From: Phorcus lineatus
Taxonomy: Eukaryota > Mollusca > Gastropoda > Trochida > Trochidae
Assembly: GCA_921293015.1 (NCBI GenBank)
Contig: OV121085.1
Span: 13,789,731 to 13,853,730 of the forward strand
Direction of reading: 5' to 3'
DNA length: 64,000 bases
A program made the position numbers and the translations under genes. This document shows positions 1 to 12,737 of the stretch, piece after piece. Numbering within the stretch: the first letter of the stretch is position 1; every line of letters begins with the position of its first letter. A model generated the notes under the pieces. The model made no database searches and was not told where the DNA came from. It saw only the letters and a list, made by a program, of their open reading frames with translations.

Positions 1-767
1 GAAGTATGGATTTATCGTTTAATGAATATGAATTTCTTCTGCTGATTGTCCTCTAGTGATGGCTAATTTATATCGACATATATGTCTGGTTATTTTGTAT
101 AGGCGTTGAAAACGAAGTGATCGTGCAATGTTATCGTTTAAAAATAGTTTATTTGTATTTTTTGTGAGAGGGGATTCAAACGAATGTAAGTTTGGATCAA
201 GCCTTGCGCCATGTATGGAATTCTTTATTCAAACTTCATTTGGTTTAACAATACAGAAAACGATCAAAGCAATGTCTTATTCCTTTTTTAAGCTAATGAG
301 TTTAAATTTGTAGGACTGATTTATCATAAAACACAGCTGCTGAACAAATGTTTGTCACACAGTTCATAATACCCTATGTAAAATCATCAATTTTGAAAGT
401 TTTTAATTGTCACCAATCTCAAGAGAACGATTTTAAGGCCAGTCTTTTGTACCAATATGTTAAGGTTCTTGTCAACACTACTTATAAAATGTGTGGAATG
501 CTGGCAAGGAAAGGCATGCACAGATTTCCCCAATTGTAACTTTTGCGAACACACATAGCTCTAAGCAATCAATTTCATGAGAAGGCATCTGTAACACAGT
601 CAATGGTTTCGGTTTCAACAGCTACACACATCTCATGAACCTCTTTAGTCATTAAATCAGCATCTCTTCAATATTTAAATATTCAATAGTAAAAGGTTAG
701 CATGACTGACGGTTAAGAGAGAGGTTACGAAGACTACACTTTTTAAAAGATATCAAATACAACAGCG
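1..767. other. Intergenic, no recognisable gene
   Basis: AT-rich sequence with only short open frames that match nothing I recognise. It lies upstream of CTL1 and could hold the 3' end of a gene outside the window, but no splice site plus coding pattern supports that. Confidence 0.5.
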
Positions 768-1205
768 CACTTTATAGACATGACTTTGGACAGGCTCCAA
801 AAAGGTGTGTTGAAATTAATAAAAACTCTTGGTAACAGACAGCACAGTGTGATCAAGATAACTGGACCCTGGACCATCTTCCCTGACTCATCCTACATGG
901 ACCCATACACCTCGGTTTTTTTATACGTATAAGTAATTAACACATCGGAATCAGTGACCAGAACCCTGGAACCAAGGCAGACACCTGTCTGTCAGAAAAT
1001 GGGCAATGTTTTTTAAGGCATTTAAACAAGGAACAATGGAACCATGTTTGTCCAATTCCAGAACTTCGCTATAAGCTACTTGTAACAAACAGAGAAATAA
1101 ATATGTTTCATATAAAACGTAGTTCGTATTAAATAAAATGCAAATATATCACTGCATAAGAGTTTACATAGAACCTTTGCTTGGAGAAACGATTTGTTAT
1201 TTGAA
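768..1205. repeat. Dispersed repeat, copy A (pairs with 43808-44240)
   Basis: Several blocks are clearly shared, in the same orientation, with 43808-44240, for example CTTTATAGACATGAC, GACAGCACAGTGTGATCAAG and AATCAGTGACCAGAACCC, separated by small indels. There is no coding pattern and no evident terminal repeat. It may be an old transposon or a remnant of the segmental duplication that made the lectin cluster. Borders are approximate. Confidence 0.6.
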
Positions 1206-2137
1206 GATGCTGAACACTTTATCACACATCTTTATCACACATCCTTATCAAACATCAACCAAATTATAAAGATATTAATTATTTTTCCAAATGGACAATA
1301 CAGTTGGTCAAGACATTATCATCGAAGACATGGCTTGAATAGAGAGAAAAACACTCCTGCTTTGCAGTGATACAATATCCTATAGACGTAAACCTCAATT
1401 CAATATAATAAAAGTACTGTATGTCATCAGCCCATTACTCTAAATATTCAAGACACGTTTAAATTTATGTTGAGTGAACTTTATTAGTCTGAACAGATAC
1501 ATTTCTTAGAAGCCAACTTTCATAGATGTATAAACTCATATGTCTTAGTAGGTCAACACTAGGAGTGACATTAGGATATCTAACGCTAGCCTGGTTGTAA
1601 ATGTGAAAATGAAATGAAATGTGAGGATATAAGTTGTAAATTATATCATTGACACACCAGGAGAAATGGAAACTCATCTTTCACATAACTAATCTAACAC
1701 ATGTTGCTATAACTAGTATTTCTAGCTGTATTGTTGTATCATCCACATTATATATATATATGACACCTATAGACCCTCACTAAATAAACAATGAGATGAT
1801 TACCCTTAAATCACTGACATATATCTCGAACTACAATTGAGCTATTTAAAAACAAAAGGGATTATGTCACATTAACATATTGCTCAAGGGGTAAACTCAT
1901 AAGAGAGTGATTGTGTCAATCAGAAGACCAACAAGGAAGAACCATGATGTCACCTGATTAGCATAATTTACAATATATCCTTGTACATTGTGCGTATATT
2001 TTGTTATAAAAACGCTAGTAATGCGATGTTAACGATCATATCGTTTCATCCCTGATGAGTCAATACTATTGACGAAATACTAGTATCGGATTAAAATGAT
2101 TCTTCAAACGACTATGTGAAGTATGTTATATTTAATC
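1206..2137. other. Intergenic, nothing recognised
   Basis: AT-rich sequence without a coding pattern, repeat unit or RNA gene that I can support. A 70-codon minus-strand open frame at 1465-1677 has no recognisable features. Confidence 0.45.
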
Positions 2138-2279
<142 letters not shown>

Positions 2280-2786
2280 CGCGAGGTGAGACGATTCAAC
2301 ATGAAAACGAGATCAATATAATAAAAAAATGCGACCCTTCAATTAAAAGATAAATTAAGATACTTGTTCTTCACCAGTAAGTATATAGTTCTTTTAGTTG
2401 TAAGAGTTCATAGATATATTGTGTTGTGTTGTGTATTATAAAGAAAGATAAGAAACTCACATAAAACTTTCATTTACAATAAAGTTAAAGCAATATGTTT
2501 AGGTACTTTTGTATCATTTTTATATATGTATAGATGAGTTACTCTGTACACAAAATTTATGATTTCAAAAGCCAGAGGTTTTTGAGAAGAAGTTGAAAAG
2601 AAGTTTACAAACGGACGTAATGAGTGACTAATAGACTGGTTGTATGGACGAACGGACGTCTGTGTTTTCTCACTTAGTGACCTTTTTATTGCTCTATACA
2701 GCTGTGTAAAATAACATATGTGACAGATAAGATCAATGACCGCGTAATGACTTCACTGTCTTTTATCTGTTGCCAGATTTTCAGAC

Positions 2787-2835
2787 ATGATTTTTAACAT
2801 AGGGATACTATTAATATTTGCCACAGGGGTTGCAG
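2787..2835 (+). CDS. CTL1 exon 1, signal peptide
   Basis: ATG followed by a hydrophobic stretch (MIFNIGILLIFATGVA) ending in phase 1. The donor is CAG|GCAAGT, a GC donor with otherwise ideal consensus. Using the GT three bases later would put exon 2 out of frame. The CTL2 equivalent at 37619-37667 has the same layout. Confidence 0.7.
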
Positions 2836-2995
2836 GCAAGTGCAGCTGTTGTGTTTCCTTTAACTTGAAGTTACGTTTTTATTTTCTGTTGCATATGGGG
2901 TTTTCTTTTGCATCAAATCGAAATTGACAATACACTGTGTGATTCTAGACATGTTAATATGTAACTTTGCAACGAAAAGACCCTTATTTTTTCAG

Positions 2996-3081
2996 GCCAA
3001 TGTTGCGAAGACTTCTGGATTCGTAATGGCCTCTCCTGTTACTTGTTTGTAGGGAAAAGGGAGACCTGGACACATGCAAAT
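2996..3081 (+). CDS. CTL1 exon 2, start of C-type lectin domain
   Basis: The acceptor is TTTTTTCAG and the donor AAT|GTAAAG. The frame reads QCCEDFWIRNGLSCYLF and then an ETW motif. This is the typical CTLD beginning: a Cys pair, Trp, then S-C-Y, characteristic of long-form domains. The exon is 86 nt and ends in phase 0, six bases longer than its CTL2 counterpart. Confidence 0.8.
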
Positions 3082-3591
3082 GTAAAGTGACAGTTTTTAT
3101 CCTTATCAAAATAAAATTCTATTAACCTGTTGACTGTTAAAGCATTAAGATTCATGCAGTCATATCTATTGTCTGTAAGCATCACAGTATTACATCACAT
3201 TAATTGTGTGCACTTTTCTCAAACAAGTGACATCACTAAACAAACAGAGAGACGCTCAATGGTTTTATTCATAAGATTTTTATTCATATCAAATTGATTA
3301 GAAATGTCCTTCGACTTCATCAATGAAAATGAATACATGTTGACTCTTTTCGCTGAAGATGAACATTTACATTGAAGCGAATTGGCAACTGATCCTGTAA
3401 CATCTTAAACTTTTGTGAGGCGGATGTGCAGAACATCATATTGTCAACATAAAAACACAAACACATCTTTCATACCAATTCACATGTGTATATAGTTTTC
3501 CCAAGGGAGACACAATTATTATATATGAGTGCACTATAACAGAATTGACACTTTGATATGACTTTGAATGAACGTGTCACTTTTTCAACAG

Positions 3592-3682
3592 ATTACCTGT
3601 CATAATCTCGGAGCACACCTGGTCGCCATCCAATCAGTTGAGGAGAACGCATTTATTCAGGGATATTTAAATTAATATTCAG
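3592..3682 (+). CDS. CTL1 exon 3, CTLD helix region, with in-frame stop
   Basis: After TTTTTCAACAG the frame reads ITCHNLGAHLVAIQSVEEN. This is the conserved C...L...L..I.S..E pattern of the second CTLD helix and first strand. The exon is 91 nt, the same as in CTL2. The codon after YLN is TAA (3673-3675), where CTL2 has GTG. The donor TCAG|GTGCAT is weaker than that of CTL2. Confidence 0.8.
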
Positions 3683-4073
3683 GTGCATGTTTAGAATTGA
3701 GTGGAGAGATAAACGTCCATGTTGTTTTTGACATTTTCATCATCATATTTTCTCCATCTTTTCATAACGCATTTAACGTTTTCGCCCTGTTAATAAAAAA
3801 GTGATGTTGCTTAGAATATATTTCACATAAAGATATTTATACAATGGTATGCATGTCTTTCTCATCTAAAGAATGTTTTTACAAAAGAGCAAAATGTATT
3901 AAACCAAGGTTTTTAAAAATATTTTCTTTGACTTATGAACAACCAATACACAAAAGCATATATCTCTAGAATATCGTACCCAGTAGAATGTTGTTCGGAT
4001 TTCTTTATAAAACATGACAAAGCTTTTCATCACCTGGATATCATCACATGTATTTTATATCCTTTCTATCTAG

Positions 4074-4306
4074 GTCTTGGAGCACAAATGACTACGTGGT
4101 TAGGAGGGAAAGAGAACGAGAAAGGAAATGTTTGGCAATGGAGTGTTAGTGGTGACAACTTCACCTTCACTGACTGGTATCCAGGACAACCAGGAGGTTC
4201 CAGTAGTGAAGACTGTCTGGCGCTCCAACAACCCGACCATAAACATGGATACACGTGGGGGGGATACACTATGTTCTAGTCGTCACAGCTATATGTGTGA
4301 GAAGGA
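4074..4306 (+). CDS. CTL1 exon 4, CTLD core, frameshifted
   Basis: The acceptor is CTATCTAG. The frame reads LGAQMTTWLGG, then W..S..NFTFTDWYPGQPGG, then DCLAL. These are the WLGG core, the W-Y-P-G-QP loop and the third Cys. The exon is 233 nt against 232 in CTL2; the extra base lies in the seven-G run at about 4256-4262. After it the WGD..C...R.SYMCEKE end lies in the next frame, followed by donor GA|GTAAGT. Confidence 0.85.
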
Positions 4307-5255
4307 GTAAGTCGAATGATGCAGAATAAACTGACGTATATATTGAGTGATTGACTGTTAACAGTTCAACATCTTACACGAGTATAATTGAAGACTGACA
4401 ATGTTTGTGATATGAAAAAATAAATGACAGACATATTTACATATATGACATGTTACATATAACATTCAGACACTGTTAGCACCTTCTTCAAATTAAAGCA
4501 GTTCTGATTTGCAAACTGTATGCTTGTACCTTACTACCAGTTTTATCATTTTAAATTCTTCCTGAAATCAGTTTGTCTCAATTAAAAATGAAAACATTAT
4601 CCCTACTTTTTTCATGTTGGAAGCATCTACAACTTCTTCAATATACAATTTACAATGGAAGTAGGACTTTTAACTATCATCAGTTCAGAAGGAAATCAAC
4701 ATTTTCCGTACATTATCCCTTGTCTATCCTCATTTATACTTACTGGTATAACAGGCACTGCCTTTCATTGTTTATCCTTATTAGTCAAGCATTTTCTGTT
4801 CCATCGTAGTCTATGCAAACCAGATTTTCATCAGAAAGTAAAACATCTTATAATCAACCCGATTATCAAAGTCATGCTACTTTGCATAGATTCTGATAGA
4901 TCGTAAGATCGAGTTATTTTTCTGAGAATGTGTGCCTTGACTATCAAGGATGGTAATCGCTCATCACTTCCTTATCGCGATACGCATTGCAATATATTTG
5001 TGTTTTTCATATTTTAAGTTAACCATGTTCTTTTAGATAAATAACAGCAATCAATACTTTAGCTCTCCGTCTTTTTGGATAAAGGTAGATATTTCAATGA
5101 CTGGCTATGAAGTATTTTCACTTAACAATGTTATTTTTTATGCAAGTAAAGATGGAAATTGTTGATTTTGAAATGCAATAGACCGATATATCGTTATTAA
5201 CGCGCACCCTTGTTGACCATTTCAAAACAAGTAACACCAATTCATTCTTTTTCAG

Positions 5256-5283
5256 ATTTCCAAAGCTCACATTTCATGGTTAG
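5256..5283 (+). CDS. CTL1 exon 5, short C-terminal exon (candidate)
   Basis: Acceptor TTCTTTTTCAG at 5245-5255 gives a phase-2 continuation reading EFPKLTFHG and then TAG (5281-5283). Total coding length becomes 486 nt once the extra G of exon 4 is discounted. The matching CTL2 candidate also gives a multiple of three. The small size makes this an inference. Confidence 0.45.
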
Positions 5284-5497
5284 CTGGATTCTTTATTCAA
5301 ACCAATGAGGTGGATGTATTTCCACAATTGTGCTACAAATGATGTATTTACAAAATTATGCTACAAATTAAAACAGTATGCCTATATAGTAGTCAATCTT
5401 GTTATTTCAATATTGCAGAACATGAACGATAGTTCAATTATGTGCATTATTAGCATGGCTTGTAGCAAAGCGTATATGTGGTTTCGGCTTCCACTCG

Positions 5498-5503
5498 AAT
5501 AAA
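5498..5503 (+). promoter_or_regulatory. Candidate poly(A) signal of CTL1
   Basis: AATAAA lies about 215 bases after the proposed CTL1 stop codon. This is a normal 3'UTR distance if the terminal exon is correct. Confidence 0.4.
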
Positions 5504-5509
5504 GCCATG

Positions 5510-8500
5510 AAAAGGTTTGTTGAAATGAGCAGTATGCATTCAGGTCTTCTTAAAAAGAATGTTGCACCTTACAATCATGTTTGTAAGCAATATTATATTC
5601 ATGCTATAAATATCCGCTGTCTTTATTACACGAACGCTGTCACCATAATGAAGCACAGTTGTTAGGCGTTAAGCTTGCTAACCAATTGTCCCTGTGGATA
5701 CAGTAAAATGTATTGACCCATGGCCCATGCGAGGGAAATACAACCGCAGTCTATCCCAGCTGTTCTTGGTAGCTAAGAACAGAATGTACGGACCCATCTT
5801 GCAAGTATCATAACAAAGATACATGTATGGGGTATTGATGCAATGACATCATTGACCAATATCATAACTAGCTATGGTCTTTTATCTGAATATCCACTAT
5901 ACAATACACACAATATCATCATCATAATCAGATACCAACTGTTATTGCCTATATTCAGATTATTAATGACATCACAAACACTTTTATAGTGACCATTGTA
6001 ATATCCCTATACAGGTAGACCTCGATAATCCGAACACTTCCGTTTTTCGTTCGGATAGCGAAATGTTCGGACAACTGAAATGAATATACTGAATATGTTT
6101 TTAAGAGAGATTCAAAAGATTTTAGATTAGATTTATTGAAAATTTAATGTAATTTCTTGATAAAAAGATTAAACTCATTTGAATTGAATTGTCAAAGCTT
6201 AAAAATATCCAAAACATATCTAAATGCAACATGTTGAATGGCGTCGCTGTGAAACAAACTTTCCTGTCTATCACTATCTAATCTTAGTATGCTCTACACC
6301 GTAACTCGAGATTGTTTGAGTGCACATAATTTTGCACCAGGAAGTTAATTAAAGCATGCATAATATATGTCCAGAGTAACAGAGGTTTTATGTAAGACTG
6401 TGACTAGGGATATAATAGCCAATCTGGGACAGTTGCGTGAACGGAAATAATTTTGCTAAATGACTTGAGAGGAATATGACCCAGGTAACAGTTGCAGTTA
6501 TCGGGTCGGTTGTTTTCCTGTTAATAAGAACAAAGCTTGGACAGACAGGTGAATTACGTAGACTTGTCGTTATATGAATTATCTTCTGGTAATAATAAGA
6601 AATGTTAATAACTATGATCAATACCAGTCTTTCATTTAGAAATAAGGGTGACTCGTTGGATAGTAAGCGTAACCCAATAATGCAAAAAGTTATCTTTAGA
6701 TTACATGTGAATTTGTTATTTTGAGTTGTCTCCCTTAGACCTCTTTGAAATATGTATGTGCTTGAATAGCATATGGAATTGTTGTAGTTGCATGAAGATA
6801 CAATGATCATTTGTGAAAGGGTGCCATAAGTTATTATCAACTTTTAAGCTTTAACAAAATTAAGATAAAGCAGAGTAACTGGCACGTTCGTAATGGTTAT
6901 TGTTTTAAGTGTCTTAAACGTACATATTTTCAAAGCGACTTTGATACCTTATATATTTTATTGCTATGATAATCTGATAAAGGAGATAACTGACTATACT
7001 CAGTTCGCGATATTAAATTAAAGTACCTGTACAAATCATATCATTTAAAGTAGCGTTTAACGTTCTTTACTTTAACCAACAGGGAGATAAAGTGCTATTC
7101 GTTAAAGTTATCGCCTTATTGCGATCTTATTGATATATTTACTATTTATTGTTATGCATCATCAAATATGTAAAAGGTTCCCAAGTTTATATGTTGTTAT
7201 TGTTATTGCTCTGCAGAGAGTTCAAACAGAGACTTTTAAAAATTATATGCCAACAAGCAATTTGAGCTCTTCATTTGTTATATTGATAAAGAAAAGCGCA
7301 ATGTTCTAACTACAGATTTGTATTCTTCATGTTTAATTTTGTCCATGCTCTCTTGACTAAAAGGCAGCAATAATATCAGTGATCAATTCTCAAATAGCAG
7401 TCGTTTTGTATAGAGAGATAATTCAGTGATGGGTTTCGAACTTTTGAAATATTCATAAACTCTCTTTACAACTTTCATTAAAATGACTTTGGTTTTGGTT
7501 ACTTTTCTCGGCAATTTTACATAGAAGTTGTAGATCTCATAACCTCTGATAAATTGAATATTTTCTAAAGAGTGTACTAGTGTTGTTCCTATATTACAAT
7601 ATACCGGTATACCGATAATACTGCGAACCCTTACTGATTATATTTATATCAATAATTTATTTCAAAATATTCAATTTTTCTGCATTAAAAATTAAATTTC
7701 ATTTAATCAAAAATTACAAATGATAGTAAAAATAATTGAGCAGCATCACTTCAGGGCTTCTGAATGAATCAAAGAATACATGCAGACAAAAAAGATGTAA
7801 TTATGTACTTTGCAACAGGCGGCGTTGTGTTATCAAGAAACCTGACCCTGGTCCAGCGTCCTCGAATCATCCCACATGTACAAAATGAATGGAAGAAACG
7901 GATGCAATGTCTGCCAGGGCAATCGTTTCACTTTGATAAATGCATATGTAAGGTTCTTGACTGGTACCAATGGGGTGATTATAATCTCAGTAGATCTCAT
8001 TTCTCAATTAGAGCAAGTCGTATTGGTATCTTTAAAAAAGGTTATGTCGATATGACAATAACATCGATATATTATACTAATACAGAGACACATCATATGT
8101 AGTTGAGCCATTTAATCAGATTGTACATGTATGTAATGTGCAAGTGTGAAATTCATATTCCTTCAGTTCAAAGAGACTGTCATAAACTTATAAAATGCTC
8201 GTACATATACCTAAATATATATATATAATCAGGAAATTATTGTGTTAATTTTCAGTAGTCAGCAATATACAAGATAATCCAAAAACTTTCCAATTAAATA
8301 TTAGCCAAATGTCGCGAATGCTAATTATTTCGTTTGTTGGTTTTCTGTCTTGTTTTCCAGCCTAGATGGTTTTGCTTAGTAGAGAGTGTTCATGATCATA
8401 TCCTTTTCAACTTTTATATTTAGTCATCAAAGTAATGCGCATTTCAAAATCTGCGTCTGTGACAGTGTTTACGTATGGGTCCAGCTTTTGATGAGTTGTT

Positions 8501-10222
8501 CATACCTTGAAATCTTCTTATTTTGCACAAAACATTCTTTGCAAAACGTGTTTGTAAACTGTGTCTGTAGCTGTGAAGATAACTCACTCAGTTGAAGCCT
8601 CCTTTAAGGTTATATCGATAAGTTTCATTTAAAACCTGAAAGTAAGTAAAATAGTATCAGTCATGAACTAAATTTTTATTTTCTGTTTACCGTTCAATCT
8701 TTATTTTCTAAATTATCAATTGTCTTGTTTTAAAAATATTTAGATTCTATCTTTAAACAGTAATCTCTTTTTGATCCACTCCGCTTTATATCTCTTAAGT
8801 ATTCTGTTTATTTTATGATCGGTAATTAAATATAGATGAGTTTTGAGAACATTTATTTATTCAAGCATATATGATCGGAGCTAAAGTGAAACTTTTCTAA
8901 ACATTAAGGAAAATGAATACATTCTTGCGCTTTAAGGTTATTGTGAAGACCCCTTCAGTTCCGACATAGAATATTAAGTGTATCGGTAATTTTTGTTCAA
9001 ATTGTAAAAGTTTACCCAACATGGAATAAGTTTGTTTAAGATAAAAAAATAAGTTTAATAACTTTGCATTTTGTTATGGTGAAAAGTACTTCATGCATTG
9101 AGAAAAAAGGAAAATAAATCAGTATCTTGCTTTAAGATGAAAATTTACAAACAAAAGTTAAACAAATAAGAAACATATCATGTTGAGGCGAAACTCCCCA
9201 AAGAACATCTCTAAAACTAATCAACAAGAAACTACTTTAAATGTCTACATCCGTGGACAACATAATTAATGAATGCATTGTTAAAAAACACTAGACAACG
9301 AAAGCAAAAACTCCTTACTCTTATATTACAGTGCCTGTCATTGATATGTTTGTAAAGCTCTCACAGTGTGTCCATGTTTGAGGAATGGTGAGGATATCTG
9401 TTTCATGACTTATCGATCAATAGGATTTCAACATCATGTCAATAGTGTCACTGGGATAAGTGTAAGGTAAGAATGAAATAGCTTTGCAGTTTTGGAATTT
9501 CTGGTTTCAAAGTCACAATTTGTATGTATGTACTGGCTGAGACGTCGTTATCAAAATATATGTGTATTAACAGGTAGATCATTATAAATATAAATGCATA
9601 ACAGGTACATTAACATGTTTCACATCAACATTTCAGAACATTTACAAAGGCATATATGTATGGTATCTTTATATCATACTTAAAAATCATGCGTTCAAGA
9701 TTGTCAGTGAACTTTAACACTTGTAAGTAAATGTTTCACTACCACATAATAGTTTCTATATTCATAAAAACACTGAAATGAAATTCTATAGGTATTTAGA
9801 ATTTTGTAAAAGATATGTTCAAGAAATGACTATGTTTACAAAATGACCGCTTCAATTTTCTTTGATTTGAAGAGGGCTGTGTTTATAATCTAACAATGAT
9901 TCAAAATATTGAGACTATAGACCGTTGACCGTTGTATTATCTTATTCTATTAGTCTTTTCCTCCAGAATATAAGCAGCAGATTTTGACAAATCATTCAAA
10001 CTTGTTTCCGACTTGTAGATATAAACCAACCAAAACTTCAAATTTTCAAACGTAATGCATAATTTCTTTCTTTGTTATCACTTTAGCGATATATGTCAAA
10101 CTAAAGATGTGAATTGAATTAGTGTGTTTGGAAATCAGTATTGATCCTCAAAACAACAAAAACACTCATTTGATAATAAACAAAATGATTTGAGGAACAA
10201 ACTAAATTTCAATGAAAATGAT
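5510..10222. other. 4.7-kb intergenic region, no supported gene
   Basis: AT-rich, with no exon, RNA gene or clear repeat that I can support. At about 6012-6075 there is AGACCTCGATAATCCGAAC, which resembles the terminus of pogo/Tigger-type transposons, but I found no matching opposite end. The open frames at 6388-6840 (minus, 150 codons) and 7764-8102 (plus, 112 codons) show no family signature. Bases around 7840-7890 weakly resemble the copy A/B repeat. Confidence 0.4.
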
Positions 10223-10422
10223 GCTTAACAATGATTTGTGTTCTTGTCTCTCTTAGACTTTTAAACATTTATCGTGGCATGATGTTATTTCTGTTGTATC
10301 CCACAGCCACATGATGTTATTTCTGTTGTATCCCACAGCTTAACAATGATTTGTGTTCTTGTCTCTCTTAGACTTTTAAACATTTATCGTGGCATGATGT
10401 TATTTCTGTTGTATCCCACAGC
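10223..10422. repeat. Local tandem duplication, about 84-bp unit plus 32-bp partial copy
   Basis: The unit beginning GCTTAACAATGATTTGTG and ending GTATCCCACAGC occurs at 10223-10306. A partial copy of its last 32 bases occupies 10307-10338, and a second full copy follows to 10422. The copies look identical, so the duplication is recent. Confidence 0.85.
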
Positions 10423-10756
10423 CTCGGCTTGTTTATCGATCCGGTCCAATTCTTGGGACATGTTCAGATAAAAAAATTTTGATTGTACAACCATCAGTTT
10501 CTGCCAAAATGTTAATGACAAAAGGTAACCGACTTCTCTTATAGGAGTCATCACACCAATCGTGTCTGATTATATTTGAGTGATTATAAACAGAACCGAA
10601 TACATCACATCTTTAAAAACCTTTTTCCTTTTCTTTTGATCATATGGTATTTTTGTATAATCTAATACAATTAAGAGGAACTCTGCTTCTCTACTGCGAT
10701 TCCAGTAAAAAAAATGCTGATAGAACATTTTGTCATATGAGAGGCAGTCCAAGGTT

Positions 10757-10855
10757 TGGCTAGGAAGTAAATTCGTCTCGCCTCGAACTGACTATATGTT
10801 ATAGTGAGCAGGTAAACAACATCAGAGGAGAAGGGTTTCTTTTTCACGGGAGATT
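10757..10855 (+). promoter_or_regulatory. LR1 proximal upstream block, conserved with LR2 and LR3
   Basis: AGGAAGTAAATTCGT, then CCTCGAACTGACT, then GGTAAACAACAT...GGAGAAG align with the sequences just upstream of the LR2 and LR3 start codons. It probably contains the promoter and 5'UTR of a duplicated gene. The AGGAAGT core resembles an ETS-family site (inference). Confidence 0.5.
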
Positions 10856-10922
10856 ATGAATATGGATTTAAGTCTAAAAACTGTATTTACCCTGGTTATT
10901 TCATTGCGTCATTGCTTCGCAG
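10856..10922 (+). CDS. LR1 exon 1, signal peptide
   Basis: It reads MNMDLSLKTVFTLVISLRHC and then FA, a Lys followed by a hydrophobic core and a small-residue end. It ends in phase 1 at G|GTAAGT. The FTLVISL core is shared with LR2 and LR3. Confidence 0.65.
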
Positions 10923-12737
10923 GTAAGTGTCCCTTTCTATTCTCAAAGTGTACTTGGAAAAGTCAATGTGTTACACGACACTTTGTGTTGAATAACATTT
11001 CAATTTTAGCAGCTAAAGCTCATTAGTGTGTTGTAAGAATGCCACTTTAAACACCATCTATAATTTACTAATCCATCGGTATTTAGTATGAATTATGATG
11101 GTGCCTAATAGTTGCTTTACGTTCTTTTTTAGCTGAAGTGACACAATGAAAGTTAATCTAACTAAGGGTAACTAAGTTAAACTAGAAAAATGTTTGAAAC
11201 ATTTTTACTCAAGTAAAGCAAAAATTTAATCAAGAGTTTGTTGCAGTCGTTGCAGGTTTACAGCCTTAATGGCTTAACTTATAATTCAAGAGTTTATCAT
11301 ATTTTTGGTTTCCACAATCTCGAAAATTCAGCTGTAAATCATTTTGGGGATAAATGGTTACTGCTTTAGAACTTAGTGCAATCTCTTTTGTATTTTAAGA
11401 GGAAATATGTATCGTATTATTCTAATCGCAAGATATTGATTTAATTTAATATCAGTAATTAAAATATTCGTCATTACTTCAAGGGGTTGAACCAAATTTT
11501 CCTCGTCATGCAAGGGAAAGCCGACCAATGTTATAAAACTAATAGGAAGACGATTTGGTTAAGATCCTCTTTGTAAGAGAAGTCGTCTTATTGATGTATC
11601 ATCTGTAATATTTATCATCATTGTCTTTTACTTTGGACCTATCGCATACTGGTATGCCTTACAGTTACGTCAATTTAAACATGTGAATAATGGTACGATA
11701 TTTACAATTATTAATCAAACTTTTGGAGCGTTTGTTTACGAAATTGACGGCATTTGTTATGAATTAGACACCAGTTTTAGTCTTAAAAAATAAACATGTC
11801 CAGATATTCATGCTTTAATTGTTTATCATATAAAAACTGATGTCTGTAAGTAAATATTTAGTATTGAGTGTTTGTGCATCAACGTCAACATTACATTTAA
11901 TCAATGACGGTTGTAGAGAGGAAAGCCCCTGATGGAGTAAATTCGAATCCCGCTAGAGGTAATATTTCAAAACTTGTATTCCTCGGAACACTGTCTAGTG
12001 TTTGTGTTAACGATTTATGATATCTCCGATTAATCACTATGTTTGTCTGCAGCAGGTCGGTTTCCAAGCATTCACGAAATATGATAGAAATTAAAACTGC
12101 AATAGAAAAGTGTTTTGTAAGACGGTATTAATATAGTCAAACAATTAGTTGACGATTTAGAACTTATTTTGAAAATGGAAACTATACATATCTTCAAAAT
12201 GAAAACAATACAAACTGGACGCGAACACAAACAGGATAATGTAAGAAGCAAATATATTACCAAATCCAGAACATTTACCTGATAAGAAATACAAAAGCTA
12301 ACTTTTGTCCATCAAGTTATGTGTTTTAAAACTTCATTTTGCGTATTTGTGTAGATGTTGGGATATCATGTTGTATGTGTGTTTCTTTGTTTACCATGTC
12401 CATGCATGTTATCTTCCTTTAAATGTATTTTAATATGCAAACAAATCTTCCTTTGTTTTGGTATACTATTAGATTTGATAAAGATTATTGTTGTAAATAC
12501 CAAGCCACTTCCTTCTTACTTTTTCTATGTGTAGCTAATGTTCGCATGTATGTGCTATGTTTCTCATTGTGTATGTTACTCTAATATAGTTTTAATTCAT
12601 CTCTCGAGTTTCGGTTATTATGCATCATTATTGTTTAAATTAGAAATATACATGTAACCACCTAAACTATGAACGCCAGTTTCTCAAAAACACAATGACA
12701 CACATTAATATGACATGATCCTTTGCTGTCTTAACAG

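Larger units (their letters stand above)
2787..5283 (+). pseudogene. CTL1: secreted C-type lectin gene, five exons, disrupted
   Basis: The model is five exons: 2787-2835, 2996-3081, 3592-3682, 4074-4306 and 5256-5283. It encodes a signal peptide followed by one long-form C-type lectin domain, a fold that commonly binds sugars outside the cell. Exon phases (1,0,1,2) match CTL2 at every junction. Two lesions break it. An in-frame TAA at 3673-3675 ends exon 3 early, with no GT donor before it. A run of seven G at about 4256-4262 shifts exon 4, so the frame runs into TAG instead of reaching the last conserved Cys. With one G fewer the WGD...C...C pattern and the phase-2 donor are restored, so the shift could be a sequencing error; the TAA is harder to explain that way. 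The QPD/EPN sugar-binding position reads QPG. Confidence 0.8.

Noticed and set aside
6012-6075. pogo/Tigger-like terminus
   Set aside because: Only one end seen; without the opposite terminus or transposase it is mentioned only in the intergenic note.
6388-6840. 150-codon minus-strand open frame
   Set aside because: No start context, domain, splice or homologous copy; composition is that of random AT-rich sequence.
7764-8102. 112-codon plus-strand open frame
   Set aside because: Nothing recognisable and no paralogue in the cluster; at most a diverged bit of the copy A/B repeat.
11906-11960. tRNA-like piece with ATTCGAATCCC
   Set aside because: B-box-like only; no A box at a proper distance and no acceptor stem.
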